A DNA stretch of 42,996 nt from an uncultured Bacteroidales bacterium (GCA_945487035.1 CALYTI010000015.1:1-42996); one strand, 5' to 3'. Counted from the stretch's first letter, positions 6,301 through 15,894 are shown. The notes: generated by a model from the letters alone, not told the origin. Program-made: numbers and translations.

Positions 6301-6825
6301 ATGCCAACGATTACACCAGCAACAGTACGTGGTATTGTACACTCCGACATAGGGTGTTTCCGCGATTTGTATGACGCCTACTACTCATACCTTTGCGGAA
6401 TGGCGGTGAGTTATGTCCACAACTTCGAAGCTGCGCGGGAAATCGTTGATGACGTCTTCATCCGGGTCTGGGAACGCAGGTCCAGACTCAAATATCCGCC
6501 ACTGCCGTATCTCTTCTCCGCAGTGCGCAATGCCTGCTACAACTATCTGCGCGACACAAAGAAAGCCAGCGGTGTCACCCTCGTGCTGATGGAACAGCTT
6601 CCGGATTGCTGCCCTTACGACGAAAGCGAAGTTGAAGACATAGTCAGGCTCATCAACGAAATATCAGACAGCCTTCCCCAGGCCTGCAAAGAAGTGTTCA
6701 CCCTCCACTACAACGATGGAATGGACACAGCCGAAATCGCAGAGCGTCTGGGCATAGCCCCGTCCACAGTAAGGGTCCAGATTAAGCTTGCCCTCGACCG
6801 TATCAGAGAAAAAATGAAAAAATAA
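6301..6825 (+). CDS. ECF sigma factor (PUL type)
   Basis: A 174-residue extracytoplasmic-function sigma factor. Region 2 (CFRDLYDAYYSYLCGMAVSY, then AREIVDDVFIRVWERR) binds core polymerase and the -10 element. Region 4 (LPQACKEVFTLHYNDG, then TAEIAERLGIAPSTVRVQI) binds the -35. It is followed by a FecR anti-sigma gene and a SusC with an STN domain, the usual trans-envelope signalling set: substrate binding at SusC is passed through FecR to release the sigma, which then induces the locus. The start is set by the promoter at 6262-6292. Confidence 0.9.
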   Translation: MPTITPATVRGIVHSDIGCFRDLYDAYYSYLCGMAVSYVHNFEAAREIVDDVFIRVWERRSRLKYPPLPYLFSAVRNACYNYLRDTKKASGVTLVLMEQLPDCCPYDESEVEDIVRLINEISDSLPQACKEVFTLHYNDGMDTAEIAERLGIAPSTVRVQIKLALDRIREKMKK

Positions 6826-6884
6826 TGCCTGAGGCATAAACGCCCGCCCCTCTTTTCGTGTATATATAGCTGAATTGGCTGAAA

Positions 6885-7865
6885 ATGCACGAAACAATGA
6901 CCGAAAGACAAGAGCAACTGCTGGAAGCTTATTTCGCTGACCAGATTACGGACCCCCAGAGGGTTGAACTTATCAATTATCTCCATACCGACAAAGCTTT
7001 CGCAAAAGCTTTCAGAGAATACGACCGGGCGTATATCACCGCCTGCATCCCCGCATTTGAAAAAACAAAGGACTTCCGGAGAATAGAAGGAGCAATCCAA
7101 GAGCGCTCAAGAAGCGGTAGGACATTCTGGAAATTCATCCCTGCAGCCGCCTGCGCATTGGCCCTGCTGCTATTCGGCGGAGCCCTGCTGCTGCACTTCA
7201 ACGCCCTAGGCAACGCCTCCGGAATGGATGGCCTGACCATAGTCTCCCAGAACGGCACCGGCACCGAAGCCACTCTGCCGGACGGCACCCGGGTACGCAT
7301 CAACGCCCAATCCTCCCTCACCCTCGCGGAGGGCTTCGGGGGAAAATCCCGCGAAGTCAAGCTTGACGGAGAAGCCTTCTTCGAAGTGGCTCACGACAGC
7401 AGGCGTCCTTTCCGCGTCCATACAGGCAATGCCTGTGTAAGCGTCAAGGGAACCACCTTCAATGTACGCAGCTACGGGGACGAGGCGGAAATCACCGTCT
7501 CCCTGCTCGAAGGCGCAGTTGTCCTGAACACTCCAGAATCGGAAGTCGCCCTGACCCCGGGCCTTTGCGGAGTGGTTTCCAGAACTGGCAACGGCATAGA
7601 ACTGAAGCCGCTCACCCCAATGGCCTCCGCTTGGATAGACGGCAAATATATGTTCGAGGACAAGAGTGTTCCCGAAATTCTCCACAACATAGAGCGCAAC
7701 TACGGTGTGCATTTCACCTACGCCGACTCCCTCTTCGGGGATGAGCGCTTCACCGGCACCATTTCCTACAACCTCTCCATCGACGAAGTGCTGAACTACA
7801 TCGATGTGGACGGAAAATACGCTTGGCGCCGCACGGACAACACCATAGAAATATACGGCAAATAA
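6885..7865 (+). CDS. FecR-family anti-sigma factor
   Basis: A 326-residue inner-membrane protein. Residues 1-80 are the cytoplasmic sigma-binding part, one membrane segment lies at about 85-105 (FIPAAACALALLLFGGALLL), and the periplasmic part contains the FecR domain (ATLPDGTRVRINAQSSL, LDGEAFFEVAHDSRRPFRVH, VKGTTFNVRSY) and a C-terminal DUF4974 domain (FEDKSVPEILHNIERNYGV). It receives the signal from the STN domain of the SusC encoded next. It starts 59 nt after the sigma gene. Confidence 0.93.
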   Translation: MHETMTERQEQLLEAYFADQITDPQRVELINYLHTDKAFAKAFREYDRAYITACIPAFEKTKDFRRIEGAIQERSRSGRTFWKFIPAAACALALLLFGGALLLHFNALGNASGMDGLTIVSQNGTGTEATLPDGTRVRINAQSSLTLAEGFGGKSREVKLDGEAFFEVAHDSRRPFRVHTGNACVSVKGTTFNVRSYGDEAEITVSLLEGAVVLNTPESEVALTPGLCGVVSRTGNGIELKPLTPMASAWIDGKYMFEDKSVPEILHNIERNYGVHFTYADSLFGDERFTGTISYNLSIDEVLNYIDVDGKYAWRRTDNTIEIYGK

Positions 7866-7871
7866 CATCTT

Positions 7872-10800
7872 ATGAAAAAACTGGTTACAATCGTCTTTCT
7901 AGTTCTAACTGTCATCACAGCCCAAGCACAGGATGGACTGCGTCTGACCATATCCCACGAAGGAACGGTCAAGGAAGTGCTCGACATTCTCTGTGAACGG
8001 ATGGAAGGCAGCCTCATCGTCCGCAATTCCGATGTTGATCTTTCCCGCAAGGTAAGCATCGACCTCAAGGACGCGTCTGCAGAAGATATTCTGAACGCAC
8101 TGTTTGAAGGCTCGGACATCAAGTGGAGCCTGCGCGGAAAGCAGATTCAGATCTACCGTCCTGCCGCCGCGCAAGCAGGCAGCTCCGCCGGCAAAGAGCG
8201 CACGGTCAGCGGAGTGCTGAAAGATGTGAACGGGGAGCCTCTGGTCGGAGCGGCAGTAATGCTTGCCGGGACAAAGCTTGCAACCCTTTCGGACACCGAC
8301 GGCTTCTGGATCCTGACCGTGCCGCAGTCTTCGAGCTCGCTGGTGGTAATCTGCCTGGGCTTCGAAGACACGGAGATAAAACTTACGGAAGCTTCGAACT
8401 ATGAGACAACAGTTCGGGTGAAAACTTCAGTACTGGACGAGGCTGTGGTCGTGGGATACGGAGTCCAGAAGAAATCCGTATTGACTGCCGCCATCAGTTC
8501 AGTCAAATCCGAGCTGCTCTCCACCGTGGCGCCGACCCGTCTTGACAATGTGTTGAGGGGAATGGTGTCAGGTGTCACCATCACCTCGTCTTCCGGCCAG
8601 CCGGGCGCTCCAACCCAGGTAAGGGTTCGCGGCATAGGCACCATCAACGATTCCAATCCGCTCTACATAGTGGACGGAATGCCGGTGACAGGAGGTATAG
8701 ACTACATCAACCCTGCCGACATCGAGTCCATTGAGGTGCTCAAGGATGCGGCATCGGCTGCAATCTACGGCTCTCGCGGAGCCAACGGAGTCATCCTCGT
8801 CACGACCCGGAACGGCAGTGAAGGCAATGCCACCGTCAGCTATAACGGATCCTTCGGCATTTCCAACCCTTGGAAACAACTCGATGTGCTGGACGCCACC
8901 CAGTATGCCCTCATCATAAACGAGATGTATATGAATATGGGGCAGGAGCCCGTCTATGAGAATCCGTACATCTTCGGCAAAGGCACCGACTGGCAGAAGG
9001 AAGTCTTCAATGCCAATGCCCCGAGGACTGACCATCAAATCAGCGTTTCCGGCGGCAATGCCAAATCGAACTATTTCATATCAGGCAGTTACCTTTACAA
9101 CGAAGGCATAGTGGGAGGCAATTACAACCACTCCAACTACGACCGTTTTACGGTAAGGGCCAACAATAACTATATCGTATTCGACCGTTCCGGCCTGAGC
9201 CGCTTTTTCACCAGGCTGAAACTGGGCACCAATGTCACTTTCGCCCACGACAAGTCCAAGTCCATACCGGCCAACAGCGAACGCGGCTCGGTGCTGGGCT
9301 GCGCCATAACCCTTTCCCCTATTCTTCCCGTCTATGCGGAAAATCCGGAGGAAGTGCTCGCCGAGCATCCGACCGCGCTCCGGGACTCGCAGGGACGCCC
9401 CTTCTCCATAGTCGGAGACCAGTACGCCAATATGCCTAACCCCGTAGCGCTTCTGCATATGCCCGTGGACACCTACACCACCGACAAGATAGTAGCGGGG
9501 GCTTACGCGGAGCTGGAACTGACGGAATGTCTCAAGTTCAAGAGTTCCATAGGTGCGGATATGCTGATAACCAAGGATGACGGTTTCTCCATACCTTACT
9601 ATATGAACTCCAACCATCAGGGCTACGGTTCGAGCGTATGGTCTACCATTACCCGCGACTTTCTGTGGCAGCTGGAGAACACCCTTTCCTACAGCTGCAC
9701 GCTGGGGGAGTCCCACAATATCAGCGCCCTCATTGGCCAGAGCGCCTATTCCCGCTGGGGAGATTATGTGAGCGGTACTTCCTACCAGATACGCAATGTC
9801 TCCCAGCCGTGGATAGACGCCACCGACCAGGAGGCAATGGAGCGCAGCGCCTCAGGAGCCCCGAGCCCGTACAGCCGCCTGGCGTCATATTTCGCCCGCC
9901 TGAGCTACAACTATGCCGAAAGGTATATGCTGGAGTTCACTATGCGCTACGACGGTTCGTCCAACTTCGCCCCGGAAAACAAATGGGCCGGCTTCCCTTC
10001 AGTTTCCGCAGGCTGGAATATGACCAATGAGAAGTTTATGGCAGGACGGCCGGAATGGTTCTCCCGCGCTAAGCTCAGGGCCAGCTGGGGAATGAACGGA
10101 AACCAGAATATAGGCTCCTTCGCCTACACTTCGATGATGCGAGGCATTGCGGGCTATATGCTTGGCGTGGGCAGCCAGGTCGCGCTGGCTCCCGGCCTCA
10201 TCCCGAGTGCCTATTCCAATTCTGCACTCAAATGGGAGGCTTCCCATCAGACCGACATAGGACTCGACCTCGGCTTCTTCGGGAACGCCCTGGCGCTATC
10301 CCTCGACTATTACGACAAGCGCACCAAGGGTATGCTGATGCGTATGTCCCTGCCTGCCTACATAGGCAACAGCCTTCCCTGGGGCAATGTGGGAGATATG
10401 CAGAACTCCGGCTTCGAGTTCGATCTCAGCTGGAAGCAGAGCCTGGGCGAGTTCCAATATTCCATAGCCTTCAACGGCTCCTACAACCGCAATGTCCTGC
10501 TCAAGCTCGGCAATGAGACGGGCTATGCCAACTACGACAGCGTGCTCGGCAGTCTGGGAACTATCTCCCGTGCCGAAAACGGCAAGCCTTTCCCTTTCTT
10601 CTGGGGATACAGGACCGACGGCATCTTCCAGAGCGATGTTGAGGCGGACGCCTACCGCAACTCCGAAGGGGAGCGCCTGCAGCCGCACGCCGTTGCCGGA
10701 GATGTGAAGTTCGTGGATGTCAACGGGGACGGCACCATCGATGATGAGGACCGCGTGATGATAGGCAAGGGAATGCCCGACTGGACCTTCGGCTTCAACC

Positions 10801-11267
10801 TTATGGCCTCCTGGAAGGGTTTCGACTTTTCCGCCCTGCTGTCCGCTACTCTGGGGAACGATGTCTATGACGCCACCCGCCGCGCCGACTTCCCGCTCGT
10901 GAATATGCAGAGCTATATGCTCAGCCGCTGGACGGGTCCGGGCAGCTCCAACCGCCTTCCGCGCCTTACCGCCGAAGCGGACGGAGGTCTCAACCAGAAC
11001 TGGCGCTCCTCCGACCTTATGGTCTATGATGGATCCTTCCTGCGCTGCCGCTCAATGGTGCTGGGCTACACCCTGCCGGGCAGCCTGACCCGTCGGGCCT
11101 TCATCAGCAAGCTGCGCTTTTACCTTAGCGCCGAGAATCTCTTCACTTTGACCAAGTATCACGGAATGGACCCGGAAATCTCCTCCGGAGGCACCTCCCT
11201 CGGCATTGACAAGGGAGTGTATCCGCAGGCCCGCACCTTCTCCGTAGGACTGAATCTCACCTTCTGA
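7872..11267 (+). CDS. SusC/RagA TonB-dependent transporter with STN domain
   Basis: An 1131-residue outer-membrane transporter importing oligosaccharides with TonB energy. Order: signal peptide (1-19), STN domain (about 22-95, VKEVLDILCERMEGSLIV and DILNALFEGSDIKW), carboxypeptidase-regulatory-like domain (about 113-190, VSGVLKDVNGEPLVGAAVML), plug (about 195-315, including RGIGTINDSNPLYIVDG and SAAIYGSRGANGVILVTT), then the 22-strand barrel ending in SVGLNLTF. The STN domain marks it as a signal transducer for the FecR encoded just upstream. Full length and intact. It overlaps neither neighbour, with gaps of 6 and 2 nt. Confidence 0.96.
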   Translation: MKKLVTIVFLVLTVITAQAQDGLRLTISHEGTVKEVLDILCERMEGSLIVRNSDVDLSRKVSIDLKDASAEDILNALFEGSDIKWSLRGKQIQIYRPAAAQAGSSAGKERTVSGVLKDVNGEPLVGAAVMLAGTKLATLSDTDGFWILTVPQSSSSLVVICLGFEDTEIKLTEASNYETTVRVKTSVLDEAVVVGYGVQKKSVLTAAISSVKSELLSTVAPTRLDNVLRGMVSGVTITSSSGQPGAPTQVRVRGIGTINDSNPLYIVDGMPVTGGIDYINPADIESIEVLKDAASAAIYGSRGANGVILVTTRNGSEGNATVSYNGSFGISNPWKQLDVLDATQYALIINEMYMNMGQEPVYENPYIFGKGTDWQKEVFNANAPRTDHQISVSGGNAKSNYFISGSYLYNEGIVGGNYNHSNYDRFTVRANNNYIVFDRSGLSRFFTRLKLGTNVTFAHDKSKSIPANSERGSVLGCAITLSPILPVYAENPEEVLAEHPTALRDSQGRPFSIVGDQYANMPNPVALLHMPVDTYTTDKIVAGAYAELELTECLKFKSSIGADMLITKDDGFSIPYYMNSNHQGYGSSVWSTITRDFLWQLENTLSYSCTLGESHNISALIGQSAYSRWGDYVSGTSYQIRNVSQPWIDATDQEAMERSASGAPSPYSRLASYFARLSYNYAERYMLEFTMRYDGSSNFAPENKWAGFPSVSAGWNMTNEKFMAGRPEWFSRAKLRASWGMNGNQNIGSFAYTSMMRGIAGYMLGVGSQVALAPGLIPSAYSNSALKWEASHQTDIGLDLGFFGNALALSLDYYDKRTKGMLMRMSLPAYIGNSLPWGNVGDMQNSGFEFDLSWKQSLGEFQYSIAFNGSYNRNVLLKLGNETGYANYDSVLGSLGTISRAENGKPFPFFWGYRTDGIFQSDVEADAYRNSEGERLQPHAVAGDVKFVDVNGDGTIDDEDRVMIGKGMPDWTFGFNLMASWKGFDFSALLSATLGNDVYDATRRADFPLVNMQSYMLSRWTGPGSSNRLPRLTAEADGGLNQNWRSSDLMVYDGSFLRCRSMVLGYTLPGSLTRRAFISKLRFYLSAENLFTLTKYHGMDPEISSGGTSLGIDKGVYPQARTFSVGLNLTF

Positions 11268-11269
11268 TT

Positions 11270-12805
11270 ATGAAAAAGTTAAGCATATATATCCTGACTC
11301 CTCTTGCGCTGGCTCTTTCCTCCTGCACCACCAAGTTTCTCGAGGTGGAGCCTACCACCACTATCCCTGAGGAGTTGAGCTACGCGACGGAGCGCGACCT
11401 TACCAAAGCGCTTATGGCGGCTTATGCCCCTCTGCAGGCGCTCGATTTCTGCGAGGGTGAATATCACCCGTACCATTTCATCTCCGACATACTCGCGGAC
11501 GACTACAATGCCGTAGGCGGAAGCGGTCCGGGCGACTGCCCTTACCTCCAGCTTATGGCGGTGTACAGGCTTACGCCCGAGCAGTCGCTCATCCAGCTGT
11601 GGAGCAATATCTACAGAGGCGTCTATCGCAGCAATATAGTGGTCAACAGGGCTGCGGAGGCGGATTTCCTCAGCGACGAAGTGCGCACCCGCCTCGTGGG
11701 AGAAGCCCGCTTCCTGAGGGCTATGTACTACCAGATGCTGTGGAAGTTCTGGGGTTCCGTGCCATATTACGACGTGAACCCGGACGGGGCCGGCGTGCCC
11801 TACATAGTGCCTCAGCTCAGCGAGGATGAGATCTATGGGAAGATAATGGAAGACCTCGATGCGGCCACCGCTCCGGGCGTGCTGCCGGAGGTGACTATGA
11901 TTTCCGAAGTAGGAAGGGCTACCCGCTACGCCGCCATTATGCTGCGCGCAGAGGTGGTGATGCTCAAGATGGACGAAAGCCGCTTCGGCAGCGTCAAGCA
12001 GCAGCTCTCCGAGCTCATATCCTCGTCCATCTACGCCCTTATCCCTTCCTTTGAGGATATATGGAAGGACGAGGGGGAATGGAGCTGCGAGTCCATCTTC
12101 GAAATCAACTATTCCGACAACCCTTCCAACCGCACCTGGGAGGATATATATGCTCCCGGCGGCACCGTCTATCCTACCTTCATAGGTCCGGACTCCTACA
12201 AGGGTACCCGCTTTGCCCACGAGGGCTACGGCTTCGGCCCGGTCAGCGCCGCCCTGAAGGCAGACTTCGAGCCGGGTGACACCCGCCGCGACGCTTCCAT
12301 AATGGACTTCAAGACCGACAAGCTGAAGGGTGAGAAGTACAATCCGCGCCAGGGCGATACGGGTATGTTCAATAAGAAATATATGGGCCGTGCCGACGGC
12401 AATACCAATTTCATAGGCAACGAGGGAATGGAGCTGAATTTCCGCACCAACCTGCGGATTTACCGCTATTCGGACGCTCTGCTGCGCTACTGCGAGCTGC
12501 TCGTGCGCACAGGAGAAGACCAGGCTCTTGCCGACAGATACCTCAATGAGGTGCGTGCAAGGGCATTCGGCACAACCATCGATGCTCTGGGCTCCCGCGC
12601 CAGGACCGCCACTCTGGACAATATTCTCGAAGAGCGCCGTCACGAATTCGCTTTCGAAGGCAACAGGTTTTTCGACCTCGTGCGCTTCGGAAAGGCAGAG
12701 GAGCTGCTCGGTGCCAAGGGCTATACGCCATCCAAGCGCTACCTTCCGATTCCTCAGTCCGAAATAGACAAATCAGAGGGCACGCTTCACCAGAACAATT
12801 ACTAA
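11270..12805 (+). CDS. SusD/RagB surface glycan-binding lipoprotein
   Basis: A 511-residue lipoprotein with lipobox LSSC (cysteine about residue 19) and SusD features: early TKFLEVEPTT, tetratricopeptide-like helices (IYRGVYRSNIVVNRAA, EARFLRAMYYQMLWKFWG) and the C-terminal SusD block (YRYSDALLRYCELLVR, ILEERRHEFAFEGNRFFDLV, YLPIPQSEID). It forms the lid on the SusC barrel and captures glycan at the cell surface. It starts 2 nt after susC. Confidence 0.96.
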   Translation: MKKLSIYILTPLALALSSCTTKFLEVEPTTTIPEELSYATERDLTKALMAAYAPLQALDFCEGEYHPYHFISDILADDYNAVGGSGPGDCPYLQLMAVYRLTPEQSLIQLWSNIYRGVYRSNIVVNRAAEADFLSDEVRTRLVGEARFLRAMYYQMLWKFWGSVPYYDVNPDGAGVPYIVPQLSEDEIYGKIMEDLDAATAPGVLPEVTMISEVGRATRYAAIMLRAEVVMLKMDESRFGSVKQQLSELISSSIYALIPSFEDIWKDEGEWSCESIFEINYSDNPSNRTWEDIYAPGGTVYPTFIGPDSYKGTRFAHEGYGFGPVSAALKADFEPGDTRRDASIMDFKTDKLKGEKYNPRQGDTGMFNKKYMGRADGNTNFIGNEGMELNFRTNLRIYRYSDALLRYCELLVRTGEDQALADRYLNEVRARAFGTTIDALGSRARTATLDNILEERRHEFAFEGNRFFDLVRFGKAEELLGAKGYTPSKRYLPIPQSEIDKSEGTLHQNNY

Positions 12806-12824
12806 CATTTAATCACATAATCTT

Positions 12825-14102
12825 ATGAAACAATTATTAAAGCTGATGCTTATCCCCGCTCTTGGAGCGTTGATGACCGTTTCCTGCGCACAGAAGGAGG
12901 ACCCGACTCCCGAAAAGCCGGTTGTGACAGACGAGATGTATGCTGTCGAGGCAGATGCCGAGACCGGAGTTGTAGTATTCACTTTCAAGGGCACTAACCT
13001 CAATCCTTACTGGACTGTTGTGGACCCGAAGGGAACAAAGGAGACTTTTACCGATATTCAGGTTACCAAGACCTATGAGGTCAACGGTGTTTATACCGGT
13101 TCCATCGTGGCTTTCGGCCAGGGCGGTCAGAGTGACCCTGTGGAGTTCAGTTTTACCATTGCTCTGCCTGAGGGCGAGGCGCTCAGCGAGACTGAGAAAT
13201 TCCTTATGTCCACCAACTGGAGATTCTATCACTACGGATGGTGCAGCGACGGTCAGGTTGCTGAAAGCGATGCCTGGGACTGGGAGGAAAGTTCCGTTCC
13301 GGCAGAGGCGGCAGACGATATCCTGACCTTCGGCAAGGAAGGCAAGTTCATTCTCAATCAGGGTGAGAATACCGCTGTCTATAATGAGGACGGCAATGAC
13401 CCTATCAAGAGCGTGCAGCTTACGGGCAATGAGAAATGGTCCTATGTCAAGGAGGGTGATGTGGAATATATCCAGTTCTCTGACGGAGGCTTCCCGGGAA
13501 TGCTCGGCGACAATGCCGGCATCAACGGCAAATACGAAATCCGCAGAATTACTGCGAACAGTTTCTATCTCTACTATGACGAGCCTTATAATCAGCAGTA
13601 TATCTACTTCTCCTTCGTTCCGGAGGACTATACCGAGCCTGCGCTGACCGAGGAGCAGGTCAAGGCTGCCGTCAGCGGCAATACCTTCTATGCATCAAGC
13701 TTCGGCTGGTGGGGAGAAGGCTGGGAATATTTCCAGGACCCTGAGGCTCTGAGCGAGGGTGACCTCATCACTTTCAAGGCGGACGGAGCACTGGTGCTCA
13801 GCCTCGGAGAGAATAATGATATCTACAATGACGGTGTGACAGGAGGCGAGATATGGACCGTAACGGGCGAGGAGTCCTGGTCAGTGGTTTCAGAAGGGGA
13901 GACCGTATATATCCAGTTTGCAGGCGGCGGCTTCCCGCTTATGCTCGCAGGCCAGCACGTGGATGAACCGGACCCTATGCGTCATAACGGTCTCAACGGC
14001 AAGTGGACTGTGATAGCTATTGATGAGGAGGGTACCGTGCGTCTGGATTACGAACAGCCGTTCTCAAACCAGTGGTTCACCGTTTTCCTGAGTCTTGACT
14101 AA
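12825..14102 (+). CDS. Surface glycan-binding lipoprotein with duplicated domain (SusE/F position)
   Basis: 425 residues; lipoprotein signal ending TVSC, followed by QKED, which resembles the acidic surface-export signal of Bacteroidota lipoproteins. Residues ~35-115 look like an Ig/PKD-type domain. Residues ~125-268 and ~275-425 are a tandem duplication: both hold a GxNxxxYN turn, a W-S-x-V-x-EG segment, a YIQF-x-x-GGFP-x-ML block and an N-G-K-x-x-I core. They are rich in tryptophan and tyrosine, as expected for carbohydrate-binding surfaces. The position after susD fits a SusE/SusF-like binding protein; the family itself is not one I can name. Confidence 0.8.
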   Translation: MKQLLKLMLIPALGALMTVSCAQKEDPTPEKPVVTDEMYAVEADAETGVVVFTFKGTNLNPYWTVVDPKGTKETFTDIQVTKTYEVNGVYTGSIVAFGQGGQSDPVEFSFTIALPEGEALSETEKFLMSTNWRFYHYGWCSDGQVAESDAWDWEESSVPAEAADDILTFGKEGKFILNQGENTAVYNEDGNDPIKSVQLTGNEKWSYVKEGDVEYIQFSDGGFPGMLGDNAGINGKYEIRRITANSFYLYYDEPYNQQYIYFSFVPEDYTEPALTEEQVKAAVSGNTFYASSFGWWGEGWEYFQDPEALSEGDLITFKADGALVLSLGENNDIYNDGVTGGEIWTVTGEESWSVVSEGETVYIQFAGGGFPLMLAGQHVDEPDPMRHNGLNGKWTVIAIDEEGTVRLDYEQPFSNQWFTVFLSLD

Positions 14103-14126
14103 CAATTCCGGAAAGGCCCATCGTAT

Positions 14127-15095
14127 ATGAAAAGCTTATCTATCGTTAGTTGTGTGTGTTTGATGGCCCTGACGGCCTGCTCCGTCGAGGACCCCGTGTA
14201 CTGGTATGAAGCGGGGTCCTCAAGCGGGGCTTCCGGGGACAATATCCCATACTATCCCGAGAAGCCTGCTCCAGACCCGGTTGTGGACGATGGCTATGTG
14301 CCGGATGGTTACAGCCTCGTGTGGAGCGACGAGTTCAGTTCCCAGGCCAAGACTCTGTCCGAATGGAGCTTCGAGAAGGGCGGCACCGGCTGGGGCAACA
14401 ACGAGCTCCAGTATTACTGCGAGGGAGGAGTCTATAAGCCTACGGGCCAGCAGACGGCCTTCGTGAGCGACGGGACTCTGAAAATCAAAGCTTACAAGAT
14501 AGAGTCATCTTCATCTTCCTCCGGGAAGGAATATATCTCCGCGCGTATGAATACGGTGCAGGGATGGGAGCACGGCTATGTGGAGATGAGGGCGCGCCTG
14601 CCGCTTACCAAGGGTTGCTGGCCTGCCTTCTGGATGCTTCCGCTCGATGGTCCGTATGATGTGCTCGACCCTTCCGGATGGGGAGGTGAAATCGATATTA
14701 TGGAATTCGTACCTGGAGAGGATGCGGGTACCGTTTATTTTTCCGCACACAGCCACGATGCCACCAGGGCTGCGGGGGAGGATACGGGCTATGAGGATCC
14801 GCAGACGCATCATCTGTATTCATATTGCCAGTCAGGAAAGGTGAGTCTTCCGAATAACTGGCATTGCTACGGAATGGAGTGGACTCACGGGTATATCCGC
14901 GGCTTTATCGATGGTGTGGAGTATTTCTATGCTCCAAATCCTACACCTGATGCGGTAAACCAGTTCGTCTGGCCTTTTGACCAGAAGTTCTACTTGAAGC
15001 TCAACCTTGCCGTCGGCGGCAGCTGGGGCGGCACTCCAGCGGCTGATTTCACGGAAGATACCTACGAAATCGACTGGGTAAGGGTTTACCAGTAG
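14127..15095 (+). CDS. GH16 endo-beta-glucanase lipoprotein
   Basis: A 322-residue glycoside hydrolase family 16 enzyme. Signal peptide with lipobox LTAC (Cys18), a short proline-rich linker, then the catalytic domain from about residue 60 (YSLVWSDEFS, GTGWGNNELQYYC, PAFWMLP). The catalytic motif is EIDIMEF: E188 nucleophile, D190, E193 acid/base. The extra residue in ExDxxE (I-M) is the bulged laminarinase/beta-1,3-glucanase form rather than the lichenase ExDxE form. The C-terminus LNLAVGGSWGG and DWVRVYQ is typical. Likely substrate of the locus: laminarin-like or mixed-linkage beta-glucan. It is the last gene and sole enzyme of the PUL seen here. Confidence 0.93.
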   Translation: MKSLSIVSCVCLMALTACSVEDPVYWYEAGSSSGASGDNIPYYPEKPAPDPVVDDGYVPDGYSLVWSDEFSSQAKTLSEWSFEKGGTGWGNNELQYYCEGGVYKPTGQQTAFVSDGTLKIKAYKIESSSSSSGKEYISARMNTVQGWEHGYVEMRARLPLTKGCWPAFWMLPLDGPYDVLDPSGWGGEIDIMEFVPGEDAGTVYFSAHSHDATRAAGEDTGYEDPQTHHLYSYCQSGKVSLPNNWHCYGMEWTHGYIRGFIDGVEYFYAPNPTPDAVNQFVWPFDQKFYLKLNLAVGGSWGGTPAADFTEDTYEIDWVRVYQ

Positions 15096-15174
15096 CGGGA
15101 CTTCCTCCCGGAATATCCGGTCCTGAAATAGCTTTTCCGATGTCGTGCCCTGCCGGCACTCCCGACTGTTCCCG

Positions 15175-15420
15175 ATGTGTCACATCGGGAGCAAAAACGG
15201 CCTCTCGCGCCATTTTCATTCCTCATCTGTAACGTCGGGAAATTCTCAACCTGCTCCACACGGCCCTCTGTGGCACATTCCTGATTTCCCGAAGTGTCAC
15301 ATCAGGAGCCAAATCGGCCTCTCAGGCACTTTTTCTTCCTAATCTGTAACATCGGGAGATGCGTGGAGTATCGGGGAGGGATGAATGTGCAATGCAGACT
15401 CGTCATCGGTGTGCAGAACC
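15175..15420 (+). repeat. Dispersed composite repeat, ~250-bp copy 1
   Basis: Two B units (about 15180-15240 and 15298-15355) are separated by a conserved spacer (CCTGCTCCACACGGCCCTCT, then GTGGCACATTCC). The linker ATGCGTGGAGTATCGGGGAG and TCGTCATCGGTGTGCAG follow. The same order of blocks is at 16440-16785, about 1.26 kb away in the same orientation. The GCGC hairpin is degenerate here. Confidence 0.7.
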
Positions 15421-15439
15421 CGCTGCAATTCTGAGGGCA

Positions 15440-15691
15440 AGGGACAACGGATGGGTGAACGGCGTACCAATCGAATCGGTATCGAAGATGCTCGGCCATA
15501 CCAATGTCAAGACCACCCAGATTTACGCCCGAATCACCGACACCAAGGTCAGCAACGATATGGATACCCTGCAGGAGAATCTTCAGGGAGTATTCGACAA
15601 GCCGCTGACTCAGAGTGTCAAGAGCCGCAAGAAGATTGCTCAGGCTGATGAGATTGCCCAGCTCGTCAAAGAGCTCGGAGTCGCCTTGTAG
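15440..15691 (+). pseudogene. Tyrosine recombinase (integrase) C-terminal remnant
   Basis: The frame encodes VNGVPIESVSKMLGHTNVKT, then TQIYARITDTKVSNDMDTLQ. This is the C-terminal box of Bacteroidota phage-type integrases, with the LGHT motif (second conserved H/R region) and the catalytic tyrosine (codon 15524-15526). About 300 residues that should precede it, including the first catalytic Arg and the core-binding domain, are absent; upstream sequence is the dispersed repeat. It cannot be active. Confidence 0.8.
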
Positions 15692-15699
15692 TCAGGTTA

Positions 15700-15799
15700 T
15701 TGATAAATTGGAAATAGTTTGTACCTTTGCGAAAATATGCGATGTTTATTTAGTAACAGGAAATAGGCACTTCAGCCCCAAACTGAAGTGTCTTTTTTG
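15700..15799 (+). ncRNA. Putative small RNA unit 1 (promoter to terminator)
   Basis: TTG (15700-15702), 19-nt spacer, TACCTTTG (15722-15729), and a terminator GGCACTTCAG / CTGAAGTG followed by six T at 15766-15799. The transcript would run from about 15736 to 15799, near 60 nt. A 9-codon frame (MRCLFSNRK, 15737-15766) starts at the predicted 5' end and stops at the base of the terminator, so a leader peptide is an alternative. No known RNA family is recognised. Confidence 0.55.
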
Positions 15800-15894
15800 T
15801 TGTTCAAGAAAAATGTCTGTACCTTCGTGCAGCATATGTAAACTTGAATTAACTCAAGTACCAGCACCTTAGCCCTTACTGAGGTGCTTTTTTA
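15797..15894 (+). ncRNA. Putative small RNA unit 2
   Basis: TTG (15797-15799, inside the T-tract of unit 1), 20-nt spacer, TACCTTCG (15820-15827). The transcript would start near 15834. It holds a 6-bp hairpin ACTTGA/TCAAGT (15842-15859) and a terminator AGCACCTTAG / CTGAGGTGCT plus a T-run (15863-15894). There is no peptide frame of note: its ATG at 15836 is followed directly by TAA. Confidence 0.55.

Noticed and set aside
11279..12643. A 454-codon open frame on the minus strand inside susD
   Set aside because: It is antisense to a clearly real SusD gene, has no recognisable domain, and arises from GC-rich codon use.
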